Part shown: in pieces, positions 18,435-27,543 of the stretch | Layout: each line of letters starts with the position of its first letter | How positions within the stretch are numbered: the first letter of the stretch is position 1 | The notes under the pieces: generated by a model | The model's database searches: none | What the model was told of the DNA's origin: nothing | The model's input: the letters and a program-made list of their open reading frames with translations, nothing else | Translations under genes and position numbers: made by a program | Source of the DNA: Streptomyces graminofaciens | GTDB taxonomy: Bacteria; Actinomycetota; Actinomycetes; Streptomycetales; Streptomycetaceae | Length of the DNA stretch: 64,000 bases | Assembly: GCF_030294945.1 (NCBI RefSeq) | Contig: NZ_AP018448.1 | Coordinates: 992,001-1,056,000, forward strand | Direction of reading: 5' to 3'

Positions 18435-19505
18435 TCAGGACGCCCGAACCATCAGCGCATCGTGCTGCTGCCCGCCGAGAACGACCTTGAGCGCACCGGT
18501 GTCGCCGGCCCGTGAGAAGACGTCGTACGCCTCCTCCATCCCGTCCAGCGGGAAAGTGTGGGTGACCATGGACGCGGCGGGCAGACGGCCCGCGGCCATC
18601 ATGCGCAGCAGCGTAGAGGTGGAGTACGTGTCGACCAGGCCGGTCGTGATCGTCACGTTCTTGATCCACAGGTCTTCGAGGTGAAGTGTCGCGGGCTTGC
18701 CGTGCACGCCGACATTGGCCACATGCCCGCCGGGCCGCACCATGCGCGTGCACGTCTCGAAACTCTCCGGAACCCCGACCGCTTCGATGACCACGTCGGC
18801 GCCGAGCCCTTCGGTGAGGTCGGCGACCAACTGCTCGGCTTCTTCACCCGCGGCGGCCACGGCATCGGCGCCAAGACGCTTGGCGGCGTCCAACCGGGAG
18901 GGGGCGAGATCCACAGCGATGATCTTCTCGGGCGTGTACAGCCGGGCGGTGGCGATGGCGGCGAGCCCGATGGGCCCCGCTCCGACCACGGCGACGGTGT
19001 CTCCGGGCCGCACGCGTCCGTTCAGCACACCGACCTCGTAGGCGGTGGGGAAGATGTCGGCCAGCAGCACGGCGTCCTTGCTGTCCACCGAACCGGTGAG
19101 CGGGTACACGGACAGATCCGCGTACGGCACACGGACGTACTCGGCCTGGGTGCCGTTGATCAGATGGCCGAGGATCCAGCCTCCGCCGCCGCGACACTGT
19201 CCGTACGCCCTCTCCCGGCAGAAGCGGCAGCGGCCGCACGCCGTGATGCACGAGACCAGGACGCGGTCGCCGGGGCGGACACCGCGCACGTCGCTGCCCA
19301 CCTCGACGATCTCGCCGACGGCTTCGTGCCCGAGAACCGTGCCGGGGCGCACCTCGGGAACGTCGCCCTTGAGGATGTGCAGGTCGGTCCCGCAGATGGT
19401 CACGGCGTCGACACGGACGATCGCGTCGGTGGCCTCCTGCAGTCCGGGGTCCGTGATCTCCTCCCAGGCGGACTTGCCGGAACCGTGGAACACGAGTGCT
19501 TTCAT
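18435..19505 (-). CDS. zinc-dependent alcohol dehydrogenase, threonine-dehydrogenase-like
   Basis: Medium-chain dehydrogenase of 356 residues. Seen: catalytic zinc ligands in TICGTDLHILKG and GHEAVGEI, four structural-zinc cysteines in CGRCRFCRERAYGQC, and the Rossmann motif VVGAGPIGLAAIATARLYTPEKII. It belongs to the actinobacterial group with the insert GGGGWILGHLINGTQAEYVRVP. The start is ATG after GGAAGGGA. It is convergent with the plus-strand operon and may complete the pathway as an alcohol or 2,3-diol dehydrogenase. Confidence 0.9.
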   Translation of the reverse strand: MKALVFHGSGKSAWEEITDPGLQEATDAIVRVDAVTICGTDLHILKGDVPEVRPGTVLGHEAVGEIVEVGSDVRGVRPGDRVLVSCITACGRCRFCRERAYGQCRGGGGWILGHLINGTQAEYVRVPYADLSVYPLTGSVDSKDAVLLADIFPTAYEVGVLNGRVRPGDTVAVVGAGPIGLAAIATARLYTPEKIIAVDLAPSRLDAAKRLGADAVAAAGEEAEQLVADLTEGLGADVVIEAVGVPESFETCTRMVRPGGHVANVGVHGKPATLHLEDLWIKNVTITTGLVDTYSTSTLLRMMAAGRLPAASMVTHTFPLDGMEEAYDVFSRAGDTGALKVVLGGQQHDALMVRAS

Positions 19506-19871
19506 GACGATCCCTTCCTGGGCCTTCCGGGTGCCGGGGCGCCGACAGGGACGGGGTCCCGCGCATGGTCACCCGCTGCCCCTGCGAAACATCGGCACCG
19601 AGGACGGCGGGACGCCATGGGGCGGCCACCTTCGAACGGAGTCAGCTCCTCCATCCAGCCTGCCCGTGACGGCTGCCATCCGCATGGGCAGGCCGACCCC
19701 CATGGCCGGGCCGGGCCGGGTCCTCCGGACCGAGCGAGCCCCGAACCGATGGCCGCGCAGGCCGACAGGCCCCCGGACGGGCGCACGCTGCCTCGCGGCG
19801 CCGGGCGGAAGCGGCCAGGCTGGTCATGAGCCCATCCCAGCGGCCACACGCCGGCGAAGGAGCTGATCACC
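19506..19871. other. intergenic stretch without recognisable gene
   Basis: Holds the divergent promoters of the zinc dehydrogenase and the DUF4389 gene. GC-rich open frames run through it on both strands, but none has a binding site or protein-like composition. I see no repeats or clear operators. Confidence 0.3.
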
Positions 19872-20537
19872 ATGACGAACCCGGTGGAATTCCCGGACCG
19901 CCCGGTCCGTGTGAACGCACGTATCGACTTGCCACTGTCCCGATGGCTGTGGCTCGTGAAGTGGATTCTCGCCATTCCGCACTATGTGGTGCTGTTCTTC
20001 CTCTGGATCGCCTTCACCGTGGTGACCGTGATCGCGTTTTTCGCCATCCTGTTCACCGAGCGCTATCCCCGCGCCCTGTTCGACTTCAACCTGGGGGTGA
20101 TGCGCTGGAGTTGGCGGGTCTCCTATTACGCGTACGACGCCCTGGGCACCGACCGGTACCCGCCGTTCAGCCTGGGCGAGGAACCGGATTACCCGGCACG
20201 GCTGGACATCGCCTACCCGGAGCGGCTGTCCCGCGGTCTGGTGCTGGTGAAGTGGTGGCTCCTGGCCATCCCTCAATACATGGTCATCGCCTTCTTCGTC
20301 GGCGGTGCCAACGTCGGCTGGTGGTCCGGCGGCCTGATCGCCCTGCTGACTCTCATCGCGGCCGTGATCCTGGCCTTCACCGAGAAGTATCCGAAGGATC
20401 TGTTCGACCTGATCATCGGCCTCAACCGGTGGGTCCTGCGCGTCTCCGCCTACGCCGCTCTGATGACGGACAAGTACCCACCCTTCCGCCTGGACCTGGG
20501 CGGCTCGGAGACGGCCACTCCGGAAGAGCGGGCGTGA
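19872..20537 (+). CDS. DUF4389 membrane protein
   Basis: Membrane protein of 221 residues with two DUF4389 units in tandem. Each unit has the pattern RW(L)[12 protein letters not shown] or [12 protein letters not shown], a hydrophobic pair of helices (about 25-70 and 125-175), then [17 protein letters not shown] or [17 protein letters not shown] and a YPPF segment. Function unknown. In Streptomyces it usually sits among stress/dormancy genes, as here, at the left edge of a cluster containing universal stress proteins. ATG at 19872 follows GAAGGAG. Confidence 0.85.
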   Translation: MTNPVEFPDRPVRVNARIDLPLSRWLWLVKWILAIPHYVVLFFLWIAFTVVTVIAFFAILFTERYPRALFDFNLGVMRWSWRVSYYAYDALGTDRYPPFSLGEEPDYPARLDIAYPERLSRGLVLVKWWLLAIPQYMVIAFFVGGANVGWWSGGLIALLTLIAAVILAFTEKYPKDLFDLIIGLNRWVLRVSAYAALMTDKYPPFRLDLGGSETATPEERA

Positions 20538-20581
20538 TCGCCCCGCATTCCCGATCGTGCGCGATTGATCTCGGTACCGGT

Positions 20582-21091
20582 TCAGCTCCTGGGCGACTCC
20601 TTCACGAGTTCGCCGGCGATGCGCGCGGCCCACGCCTCGATCTGATCGAAGTCGCGGAAGTCCCCGCCCTTCCCGGAGGAGACGATCTTCCGGGCGATGA
20701 ATCCCTTGGCTCCCTCGTCGAGGCAACCGCCGAACGTGACGTGTTCCTGGACGTCGAGCCGGATCACGGCCCGGCGGACGCCGGGAACGGGTGGGATGTC
20801 GCGTTCCGAGGCCGACGCGTCGAGGGGGCCGCTGCTGAAGAACCACAGCGGAAGCCGGGAAAGCTCGCGGGCGTGCCGCCGGGCGAAGCGACGTGCGTCC
20901 TTGTGCCAGCGCCCCGCGTACAGTCCGCCGCCGACCACCACGGCGTCATAGGACTCCAGACTCGTCACCGACCGGGCGGGCATCACCTCGACCGTCAGTC
21001 CCTCCTTGCGCAGGACGTCGGCAATGGCCTCCGCGATCTGCGCGGTCGACCCGTTCGTCGTCCCGTAGGCGACGAGCACCTTGCTCAGCAT
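20582..21091 (-). CDS. flavodoxin-domain protein (HemG-like)
   Basis: FMN-binding protein of 169 residues. The phosphate loop is YGTTNGSTAQIAEAIAD at 9-25, followed by YDAVVVGGGLYAGRWHKDAR, typical of flavodoxin_5/menaquinone-dependent protoporphyrinogen oxidase-like proteins. The tail RDFDQIEAWAARIAGEL is a conserved end helix. In Streptomyces and mycobacteria such proteins belong to the hypoxia/dormancy set. It lies downstream of the truncated GNAT gene, 27 bases apart, same strand. Confidence 0.87.
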   Translation of the reverse strand: MLSKVLVAYGTTNGSTAQIAEAIADVLRKEGLTVEVMPARSVTSLESYDAVVVGGGLYAGRWHKDARRFARRHARELSRLPLWFFSSGPLDASASERDIPPVPGVRRAVIRLDVQEHVTFGGCLDEGAKGFIARKIVSSGKGGDFRDFDQIEAWAARIAGELVKESPRS

Positions 21092-21118
21092 GACGGTCCG
21101 CCTCCTCTCACAGCGTTC

Positions 21119-22174
21119 TTATCGATTCCTCGGAGACACCGTGAAGTGCCGGGTCGTCCGGCCGCAGGCTCTCGCGCTCCACGGGGCCGTCGAACGTGAC
21201 CACTCCGGGTCGGTGTTGCAGATGCCGAGGCAGTTCGGGCCGACGAGTCGCATGCCGTGCGAGCGGCACACGGCCAGCAGCGCCCGGGCCTGGTCCGCGT
21301 CCAGCCCGGCGGTGACGACGAGCAGGGCGCGTACGCCCGCCTTGCCGCACTCCTCCGCGATCTCCGGGACGACGGCGGCGGGCACGGCGAGCACAGCGAG
21401 GTCGGGGGTTCCGGGCAGGGCGCCGACCGACGGGTGGGAGGGGACGCCGAGGATCGAGCTCGCGGCGGGGTTCACGGCGTACAGGTGCCGGGTGTAGCCG
21501 CCAGCGTGCAGATGGTGCAGGAGAGCCCGTCCCACCGACCCCGGCCGCCGCCCGGCACCGACCACCGCGATGGCGTCCGGCCGCAGCAGTGGCACCAGGC
21601 TGGCCACATCCGCGGCCCGACCACGTGTCTCCACCGTGGACAGGTACGCCTCGTCCTCCGCGAGCTCGATGGTGCAGCGCACCTCCGGGCCCTCGAAGTG
21701 ACGGGCTGTACGCAGTCCCAGATCGGCGAAGAGCCGGAGCACTTCGTGGTTCTCGCTGAGCGCGTCAGCCGTGAACGTGCTGATGCCTTCCGTGCGGGCA
21801 GCCGAGACCAGATGTTCGACGAGGAGGGTGCCGACGCCCCGGTGGTGCAGTCCGTCGGCCACGGCGACGGAGATCTCGGCCGATGCCCTGTCCTCGCCTG
21901 TCGCGTACTCGGCCAGGCCGATCATCTGGCCTTGTGTCTCGGCCAGCAGCGCCCGGTATCCGGGGCGCGGCGGCGCACAGGCCCGGTCGGCCGCCATCGT
22001 GGCGGAGCGCCGGCTCGCGGCGAAGAACCGCATCCGGAGACTCTCCGGGGACACCTCCTCGTACAACCTCTGGAGCTGTTCACGGTCCCGCGGCGTCACG
22101 GCCCGGATGCACGCAGTGGTGCCGTCCGCGAGCAGGGCGTGAACCATGGGTCGGCTGCGCTCGTCGTCCGTCAT
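21119..22174 (-). pseudogene. GNAT-CoA-binding (PatZ/acetate-CoA ligase-like) protein, truncated
   Basis: Start of a bifunctional protein with an N-terminal GNAT acetyltransferase (IRAVTPRDREQLQRLYEEVS, AVADGLHHRGVGTLLVEHLV) and a CoA-binding domain (AVVGAGRRPGSVGRALLHHL, YAVNPAASSILGVPSHPSVG). Full-length relatives go on through succinyl-CoA-ligase and ATP-grasp domains to 800-900 residues. Here homology ends at VGPNCLGICNTDP near residue 310, and the remaining 40 residues are out of frame. So the ligase half is deleted; the acetyltransferase half could still work, so this may be a reduced gene rather than dead. ATG 22174 follows GAGGAGG. Confidence 0.75.
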
Positions 22175-22294
22175 CGCGGGCCTCCTCAGAACTTCCCGGC
22201 ACTTCGAGCATCCAGCGGCCCATGGCGCCGTCCCAGGGGCCGGTCGGGGTGCGCCGTATGGGCCCAACGGCCCCACGTCCTCGATTCCTGTCGA

Positions 22295-24694
22295 TCAGTC
22301 CTCCCGCAGGAGCAGCGTGCAGGTCTCTCCCGGTGCGACGGTGACGGCCCGGTCGGGCAGGACCACTCGGATCGGTGCCTCCTCCGAGTCGGGCACGCCG
22401 ATCCGCAACCGTCCTCTGCGGAGCCGTACGCTGACGCCCCAGTGGCCGCGGTAGCGCAGCGAGAATCCGTACTCGGACACTGCCGGAAGCGGCACCGGGT
22501 CCAGCTGGAGTGCGTCCTCTCGGGTCTCCAGGCCGGTCAGGCCTCGCTGCACCAGGTCCAAAGTTCCGGCCATGGCGCCGAGGTGGATGCCTTCGCCGGT
22601 CGTACCGCCCTGGAGATCGGCGACATCCTGTTCCAGGGCTTCCCGGCAGTACGTCCATGCCTCGGCCCGTCCGGCCCGCGCGAGGACCCAGGCGTGGACG
22701 AGGCCGCTGAGGGTGGAGCCGTGGCTGGTGCGCCTGAGGTAGTAGTCGACGGTCCTGCGCCAGAGCTCGTCGTCCATGTCGTAGCCGAGGCGGCGGAACA
22801 GGTCCCTCAGCTCGGCGGGCGAGAACAGGTGGCCGAGCATCAGCACATCGGCCTGTTTGGAGGCTTGGTAGCGGTTGACGGTGTCGCCCTCGGACTCAAG
22901 GATGCGGTCCAGCCGCCGGATACTGTCGTAGCGGGCGCGGTAGCCGTCCCAGTCCAGCTCGGCGAGTTCGCCGTAGCCGTCGAACTGACTGATGACGCCC
23001 CGGTGGAAGGGCACCCGCAGCCGCCGGGAGATCTCCTCCCACTTGGGGAGTTCGCCGCCGTCCAGCTGGAGGCGCTCGAACAGTTCCTCCCGCCGCCATG
23101 CGGGCAGGCGCCGTGTGAGATCCAGGGCGCGGCTGAGAACCCAGGCAGCGGTGACATTGGTGTACGCGTTGTCGTCCAAGCCCGGCCGGACGGCGCCTGG
23201 ATAGCTGTCGTGGTATTCGTCGGGTCCGACCACGCCGCGGATGCGGTAGCGGCCGAGGCCGGGGGTGGACTCCGCACTGTCCGCCCAGAAGCGGGCGATC
23301 TGCAGCAGCATCTCCGCGCCCTTGGTGTGCAGGTACTCGGTGTCGCCGGTCGCCTCGCAGTACCGCCACACGTTGTAGGCGATCGCCGAGCCGACGTGGT
23401 GCTGGAGGCGGGAGTTGTCCGGCAGCCAGCGGCCCGACCGCGGGTTGAGATGCAGCTGCTGGGTCTCCTCACGTCCGTCGCTGCCGGACTGCCACGGGTA
23501 CATCGCCCCGGCCCGGCCCGCCTCGTCGGCCGCGCGGCACGCCTGCGGCAGGCGCCGATGACGGTAGTTCAGCAGGGCCCGCGAGACCTCCGGGAAGTGC
23601 AGGTTCAGATACGGCAGCACGAACAGTTCGTCCCAGAAGACGTGGCCCCGGTACGCCTCGCCGTGCAGCCCCCGGGCCGGCACACCCACGTCCAGCTCCG
23701 TGGTGTGCGGTGACAGCGTCTGCAGCACGTGGAACAGATGCAGGCGCAGGACACGGCCGGCTTCCCCGGGCACCCGGACGTCCGCGCGCCCCCACAACCG
23801 CGCCCAGGCCGCGACGTGCGAGTCCACAAGCGCCGAGAAGCCGGGAGCCGCGGTCACCCGGTCGATCGCCGCCCCGTACGGGTCGCTGATCGCCAGGTCG
23901 TGTGAGGTGTGCAGGGCCACGGTCTTCTCCACGACGGCGGGTCGGCCCGGAGCGATCGACATCACCAGCCGGTGCACGGCACGGCGGCGGGACGGACGAA
24001 GCTCGGATCCCGTCGGCGATCGCCCGGTGACGACCGTGCGGGCCGCCATGCCGATGCCGATGTCGGAGGTGCTGGTGCGGCACCGCAGCCACGTCGTGTC
24101 GGCGCCCGCCGTACCGGTCCGCACCTGGGCGAGGTGGCTGTGGTTGAGGGACCGGTAGCGGTGCACGTTGCCGTTGGTCACGTCACCGTCGAGGACGGAC
24201 TCGACCTCGACCTCACCCGACCACTCCTCAGCGCTGAACACGGTCCGCAGCGCCGCCAGGTGAGGATCCGCCATGTGCACCAGCCGGGTCTGCTCCACGC
24301 CCAGCGCACCCGCCTCCTCGTCCAGGAACCGGAACGTGCGCGTCAGCGTGGCACGACGCAGATCCAACGTGTGCCGGTAGTCGAGCAATTGCCGCGCGCC
24401 GGGCGAGAACCACGGGCCGGCCGAGCCGTCGGCACGGCGGAGACGGAATCGCAGGAGAAGCCAGTTCGGGAGGTTCACCAGGTCCTCGTTCACCACCCGG
24501 CGTCCCGCCACGATCGACTCCAGGCGGTTGTAGATTCCGGCCGCGTAGGTGGCCGGGTAGTGCACGAGGCCGGCTCTGCACTCGGGCACCGCGCCGCGGG
24601 TGGCGAAGTAGCCGTTGCCGAGCGTGCACAGCGATTCACGCAGCCGCTCGGCAGCGGGGTCGTACCCCTCGTACTCCCAGGTCCACTCCTTCAT
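22295..24694 (-). CDS. glycoside hydrolase family 65 (trehalose/maltose/kojibiose phosphorylase-type)
   Basis: Cytoplasmic GH65 enzyme of 799 residues, the family that splits alpha-glucosides with phosphate to give beta-glucose 1-phosphate. Seen: N-terminal ESLCTLGNGYFATRG, the (alpha/alpha)6 barrel with FWDELFVLPYLNLHFPE, AMYPWQSGSDGREETQ, and the general acid E493 in GVVGPDEYHDSY; then DNAYTNVTAAWVL and KQADVLMLGHLFSP. Which disaccharide is used cannot be told. Its place in a stress cluster suggests trehalose or maltose turnover for reserve mobilisation. ATG 24694. Confidence 0.92.
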   Translation of the reverse strand: MKEWTWEYEGYDPAAERLRESLCTLGNGYFATRGAVPECRAGLVHYPATYAAGIYNRLESIVAGRRVVNEDLVNLPNWLLLRFRLRRADGSAGPWFSPGARQLLDYRHTLDLRRATLTRTFRFLDEEAGALGVEQTRLVHMADPHLAALRTVFSAEEWSGEVEVESVLDGDVTNGNVHRYRSLNHSHLAQVRTGTAGADTTWLRCRTSTSDIGIGMAARTVVTGRSPTGSELRPSRRRAVHRLVMSIAPGRPAVVEKTVALHTSHDLAISDPYGAAIDRVTAAPGFSALVDSHVAAWARLWGRADVRVPGEAGRVLRLHLFHVLQTLSPHTTELDVGVPARGLHGEAYRGHVFWDELFVLPYLNLHFPEVSRALLNYRHRRLPQACRAADEAGRAGAMYPWQSGSDGREETQQLHLNPRSGRWLPDNSRLQHHVGSAIAYNVWRYCEATGDTEYLHTKGAEMLLQIARFWADSAESTPGLGRYRIRGVVGPDEYHDSYPGAVRPGLDDNAYTNVTAAWVLSRALDLTRRLPAWRREELFERLQLDGGELPKWEEISRRLRVPFHRGVISQFDGYGELAELDWDGYRARYDSIRRLDRILESEGDTVNRYQASKQADVLMLGHLFSPAELRDLFRRLGYDMDDELWRRTVDYYLRRTSHGSTLSGLVHAWVLARAGRAEAWTYCREALEQDVADLQGGTTGEGIHLGAMAGTLDLVQRGLTGLETREDALQLDPVPLPAVSEYGFSLRYRGHWGVSVRLRRGRLRIGVPDSEEAPIRVVLPDRAVTVAPGETCTLLLRED

Positions 24695-24768
24695 CCGCCG
24701 TCCTCGCCCTCTGCCTCACGGGTTCTGTCCTCCACGCGATGCGCGGGAGCGCGGCCCTCGGCGGGAGT

Positions 24769-25300
24769 TCAGGCGCGCTGCGGGACGACCGCCACCGGGC
24801 AGTCCGCGTGATGCGGCAGCCTGTGGGCGACCCTGCCGAGTCGCAGACCGAAGTGGCCGTGCCGCCCGAGCGCACCGACGACGATCAGGTCGGCGTCGGC
24901 CGATGCCTCCAGCAGGAGCGTGTGGGCGGGGAGGGTGGTCCACGTGCTCGTGGGCGGGACGGCGCCAGGCCCGTACGGCATGCAGCGCGCCGCCGCGCTC
25001 CTCGGCCTCGCGGACGGCGAACCGTACGGCGATCGAGCCCTCGGCGGGGTCGCCCCCGCCGACCACGATGCGGCCCAAGGAGCCCTGCCGGTTCTGCTCC
25101 CCGCCGCGGACCACGATGACCGGACAGACCGCCCGGGCAGCCGGCGCGAGGCTCACGGACCCCGGCAGCAACCCGCCGATTTCGGAGGCGTGGACGACCC
25201 GCAGCGGCAGCCCGTGGCGTGTCGCCTCGTCCACCGCCCGGTCCACGGCCTGCAGGCTGGATTCCGATCCGTCGACACCCACGACCAGCGGGAGCTCCAT
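24769..25300 (-). pseudogene. universal stress protein, degraded
   Basis: Remnant of a tandem UspA protein. From the ATG at 25300 the first domain reads LPLVVGVDGSESSLQAVDRA, but about 60 residues are missing before [20 protein letters not shown]. The second domain starts properly ([20 protein letters not shown]), then loses about 45 residues and the frame near 24950, ending in the other frame with [20 protein letters not shown] and [10 protein letters not shown]. The intact paralogue at 29733-30554 shows what is lost. Two deletions plus a frameshift make function unlikely. Confidence 0.8.
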
Positions 25301-25555
25301 GGTCCGCACCGCCTCTCTGCCCGGCCACTGCGAGGACCTCCTCTGATTACCGTCGCACCGCGCCGGGCCCGCCGCGACACGCGGATCGACATGCGGCGAG
25401 CCTCGGCCTGGGTTGCGCCCCGCCGGTTTGCGGCGATCGTGGAGTCATACGGCCACCACCGCGCCGCCATGGCCTGGGCATCGGCCGCGTGCTGGACGTC
25501 GGTGACCGGACAGGAGCCCGATCCGCTTCGAGATCACGGAGAAGGGACGGCCGTC

Positions 25556-26014
25556 GTGGTTGTGAGAACCGGCGTTTTCGGCGCCATGACCGAGGAACAT
25601 CGCAAGCAGCTCATGTCTCTCGCTCGGGAGGTGTCGTTCGCGACGGGCGAGCGCATCTTCGACGAAGGCGGCAAGGCCGACCGCTTCTGGATCATCCACA
25701 CGGGCACGGTCGCTCTCGACCTTCATGTGCCCGGCCGACGCGCAGCGGTCATCGAGACCCTCGGCGCCGGAAAACTGCTGGGCTGGTCCTGGCTGATCCC
25801 TCCCCATCACTGGCACCTGGGAGCCGAGGCAGCCAGCCCGGTGCGCGCCTACGAGTTCGACGCGGCGACAGTTCGTGAGATGTGCGCGAAGGACCCGGTG
25901 CTGGATCACGAGCTGTACACCTATGTCGTGGGCGTGCTCGCACGCCGGCTCAGGTCCGCCCGGGTGCGACTGCTCGACCTGTACGCGCCCCACGGCGCGG
26001 GCGAGGTGCCCTGA
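25556..26014 (+). CDS. cyclic nucleotide-binding (Crp-type) domain protein
   Basis: Protein of 152 residues consisting of little more than one cNMP-binding beta-roll: EVSFATGERIFDEGGKADRF, WIIHTGTVALDLHV, AVIETLGAGKLLGWSWLIPPH, ending in a C-helix (ELYTYVVGVLARRLRSARVR). There is no DNA-binding domain, so it is not a CRP-type activator. Streptomyces dormancy clusters contain just such stand-alone sensors. GTG at 25556 is chosen from the GGAGAAGGGA site eight bases before; the first codons run V-V-V. Confidence 0.82.
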   Translation: MVVRTGVFGAMTEEHRKQLMSLAREVSFATGERIFDEGGKADRFWIIHTGTVALDLHVPGRRAAVIETLGAGKLLGWSWLIPPHHWHLGAEAASPVRAYEFDAATVREMCAKDPVLDHELYTYVVGVLARRLRSARVRLLDLYAPHGAGEVP

Positions 26015-26053
26015 CGGTACGAGAGGAGGGGCCGCAGGGCCTGAGCCCCCACA

Positions 26054-26071
26054 CACATCGTGAGCGATGTG
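26054..26071. terminator. short hairpin between convergent genes
   Basis: CACATCG-TGAG-CGATGTG (7-base stem, extendable by an A-T pair at each end) lies 40 bases after the cNMP-binding gene and before the convergent PNPOx-type gene. It is a modest candidate for a bidirectional terminator. Confidence 0.35.
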
Positions 26072-26136
26072 ATGACCCGGACGGGTCGTGGCCGGCGGAC
26101 GGGACGCGCCCTAACCGGCCACTCCCCCTCCCCCGT

Positions 26137-26177
26137 CACTGCTCAGCCGAAGTAGTGCTCACTGCTCAGCCGAAGTA
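26137..26177. repeat. direct repeat of 18 bases, 23-base period, over a stop codon
   Basis: CACTGCTCAGCCGAAGTA occurs at 26137-26154 and again at 26160-26177. The second copy contains the last codons and stop of the minus-strand DUF1918-HTH-PNPOx gene, so the 3' end of the gene has been duplicated as a slippage event. Confidence 0.8.
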
Positions 26178-27088
26178 ATACGCCGCCCGGTGATGCGCGT
26201 GGGCCGGATCGCCACCCACATCTCGCGTTCACCCCCTGGCCACGGCGTGGTGTAGGCGTGATCGACCAACCTGCGCACCTCGTCGGGCTCGGTGATCTCC
26301 CGCGCGGGTCCGACGACGAGTACGCTCCAGCCCTGGCTCATGGCCTCGTCCACATGGTCGACCTCGAAGGGGACCTCCGATCCCACGGCGGCCGCCGGGA
26401 CCGAGTCCGGCGCGGTCCGGAACGCGACCACGTCGTCGACGACCTCGTAGTTCACCGGAACCACCGCCGGGCCGTCAGGTGTCGACACCGCGACGCGTCC
26501 CACGCCGTGTGTGGAAAGCAGGGCACGGCATTCGTCGGGGTCGAGGTCCCGCAGTCGGGGGTGCAGGAGCGCCTCGCCCCGGCCGGGCGGCAGATCGACG
26601 TCGCCCCCGCGCAGGGCGACGAGGCTGGTGCCCAGCGCGTCGGCCAGGCTGATGAGACTGGCCGTGGTCGGGTCGGCCGGCTGTTCTTCGAGGTAGGCCA
26701 AATACTCGGGAGCCATTCCGGCGCGGCGGGCCGCCTCTTCCCGCGTCAGTCCCTGGCGTGAGCGTTCGGCGGCGACGCGGCGGCCGATGTCACCGGGATT
26801 GGGCGGCCTGCCCGACGGCGCCCCGCCGACGCCGGCGCTCCTGTGCCCGCCTGTCCGTTCCGTACGCGGCAGGGAAGACTCATGAGCGCTCGCGGACCTG
26901 TGCTCGATGTGACGGATGTGCGCGTCGGGCCCAGGGAAGACGAGCGTCACCTCGTCCGTGTCCGACCAGCGCACGTCATAGGGCGGGGTTCCATCCGTGT
27001 GGTGGAGTCCGACAATCTCGCCGTCGCGCCTGGTGACGCCAGTGGCAGGGCTTTCGACAACGAGTTGATCTCCGAGTTGAGCTCGCAT
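26159..27088 (-). CDS. DUF1918 - XRE helix-turn-helix - pyridoxamine 5'-phosphate oxidase-like protein
   Basis: Protein of 309 residues joining three parts. Residues 1-60 are DUF1918 (RAQLGDQLVVESPATGVTRR, DGTPPYDVRWSDTDEVTLVF). Residues about 95-155 are an XRE-type HTH (IGRRVAAERSRQGLTREEAA, RAGMAPEYLAYLEEQPA). Residues 175-305 are a PNPOx-like split barrel (ALLSTHGVGRVAVSTPDGPA, VPVNYEVVDD), probably binding F420, FMN or heme. DUF1918 and HTH-PNPOx proteins are normally separate neighbours, so this looks like a fusion. No start codon with a binding site is seen for a separate second gene. ATG 27088, GAGGA 13 bases before. Confidence 0.72.
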   Translation of the reverse strand: MRAQLGDQLVVESPATGVTRRDGEIVGLHHTDGTPPYDVRWSDTDEVTLVFPGPDAHIRHIEHRSASAHESSLPRTERTGGHRSAGVGGAPSGRPPNPGDIGRRVAAERSRQGLTREEAARRAGMAPEYLAYLEEQPADPTTASLISLADALGTSLVALRGGDVDLPPGRGEALLHPRLRDLDPDECRALLSTHGVGRVAVSTPDGPAVVPVNYEVVDDVVAFRTAPDSVPAAAVGSEVPFEVDHVDEAMSQGWSVLVVGPAREITEPDEVRRLVDHAYTTPWPGGEREMWVAIRPTRITGRRITSAEQ

Positions 27089-27164
27089 GATCGCCGCCGT
27101 TTCCTCAGAATGATTCTGTACCCAACGTGCCACGCGCGGCGTACCGCCGCATGGGATGACGGCT

Positions 27165-27540
27165 CCGATGATCCCCATGAGCGCCGTGCCCGTGGTCGAC
27201 GAACTGGACCGCCCCCATCGGTGTGGTGTCCGAGGCCGATGTGCGGCCGATCTGCTGCGCAAGCCCTCGGCCCGTGCCGACCCGTCCGGCGTGGCACCGC
27301 TACCGCATCTGAAGGCGAGGGAGCGGGCCGAAGGCCGAAGGTGCCAGGGCCGAGGAGCTGATGTCGGCTCCCGCCGTGCGCGCGCCCCGGAGCGGACCGT
27401 GGTCGAGGCGGCCCGTCTCATCGCTGTGCAGAACGTCAAGCGCCTGCCGATGGTGGACGAGGCGGACCGACTGCAGGGCGTCGTGAGCCGCGTGAACCGC
27501 GGTGACCGGCCGAGGATCTTCCTGTGCCGTGACGAGATTC
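27165..27540 (+). pseudogene. CBS-domain protein, several frameshifts
   Basis: Pieces of a two-CBS-domain protein are readable in different frames. These are SAVPVVDELDRP, PIGVVSEAD (27210-27240), ADLLRKPSARADPSG, KAEGARAEELMSAPAV, and then VVEAARLIAVQNVKRLPMVD with EADRLQGVVSR. At least three frame changes occur in 350 bases, so it cannot be expressed intact. CBS proteins are regular members of Streptomyces/mycobacterial dormancy clusters, and this one lies between DUF1918 and DUF1876 genes, as expected. Confidence 0.75.
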
Positions 27541-27543
27541 ACG

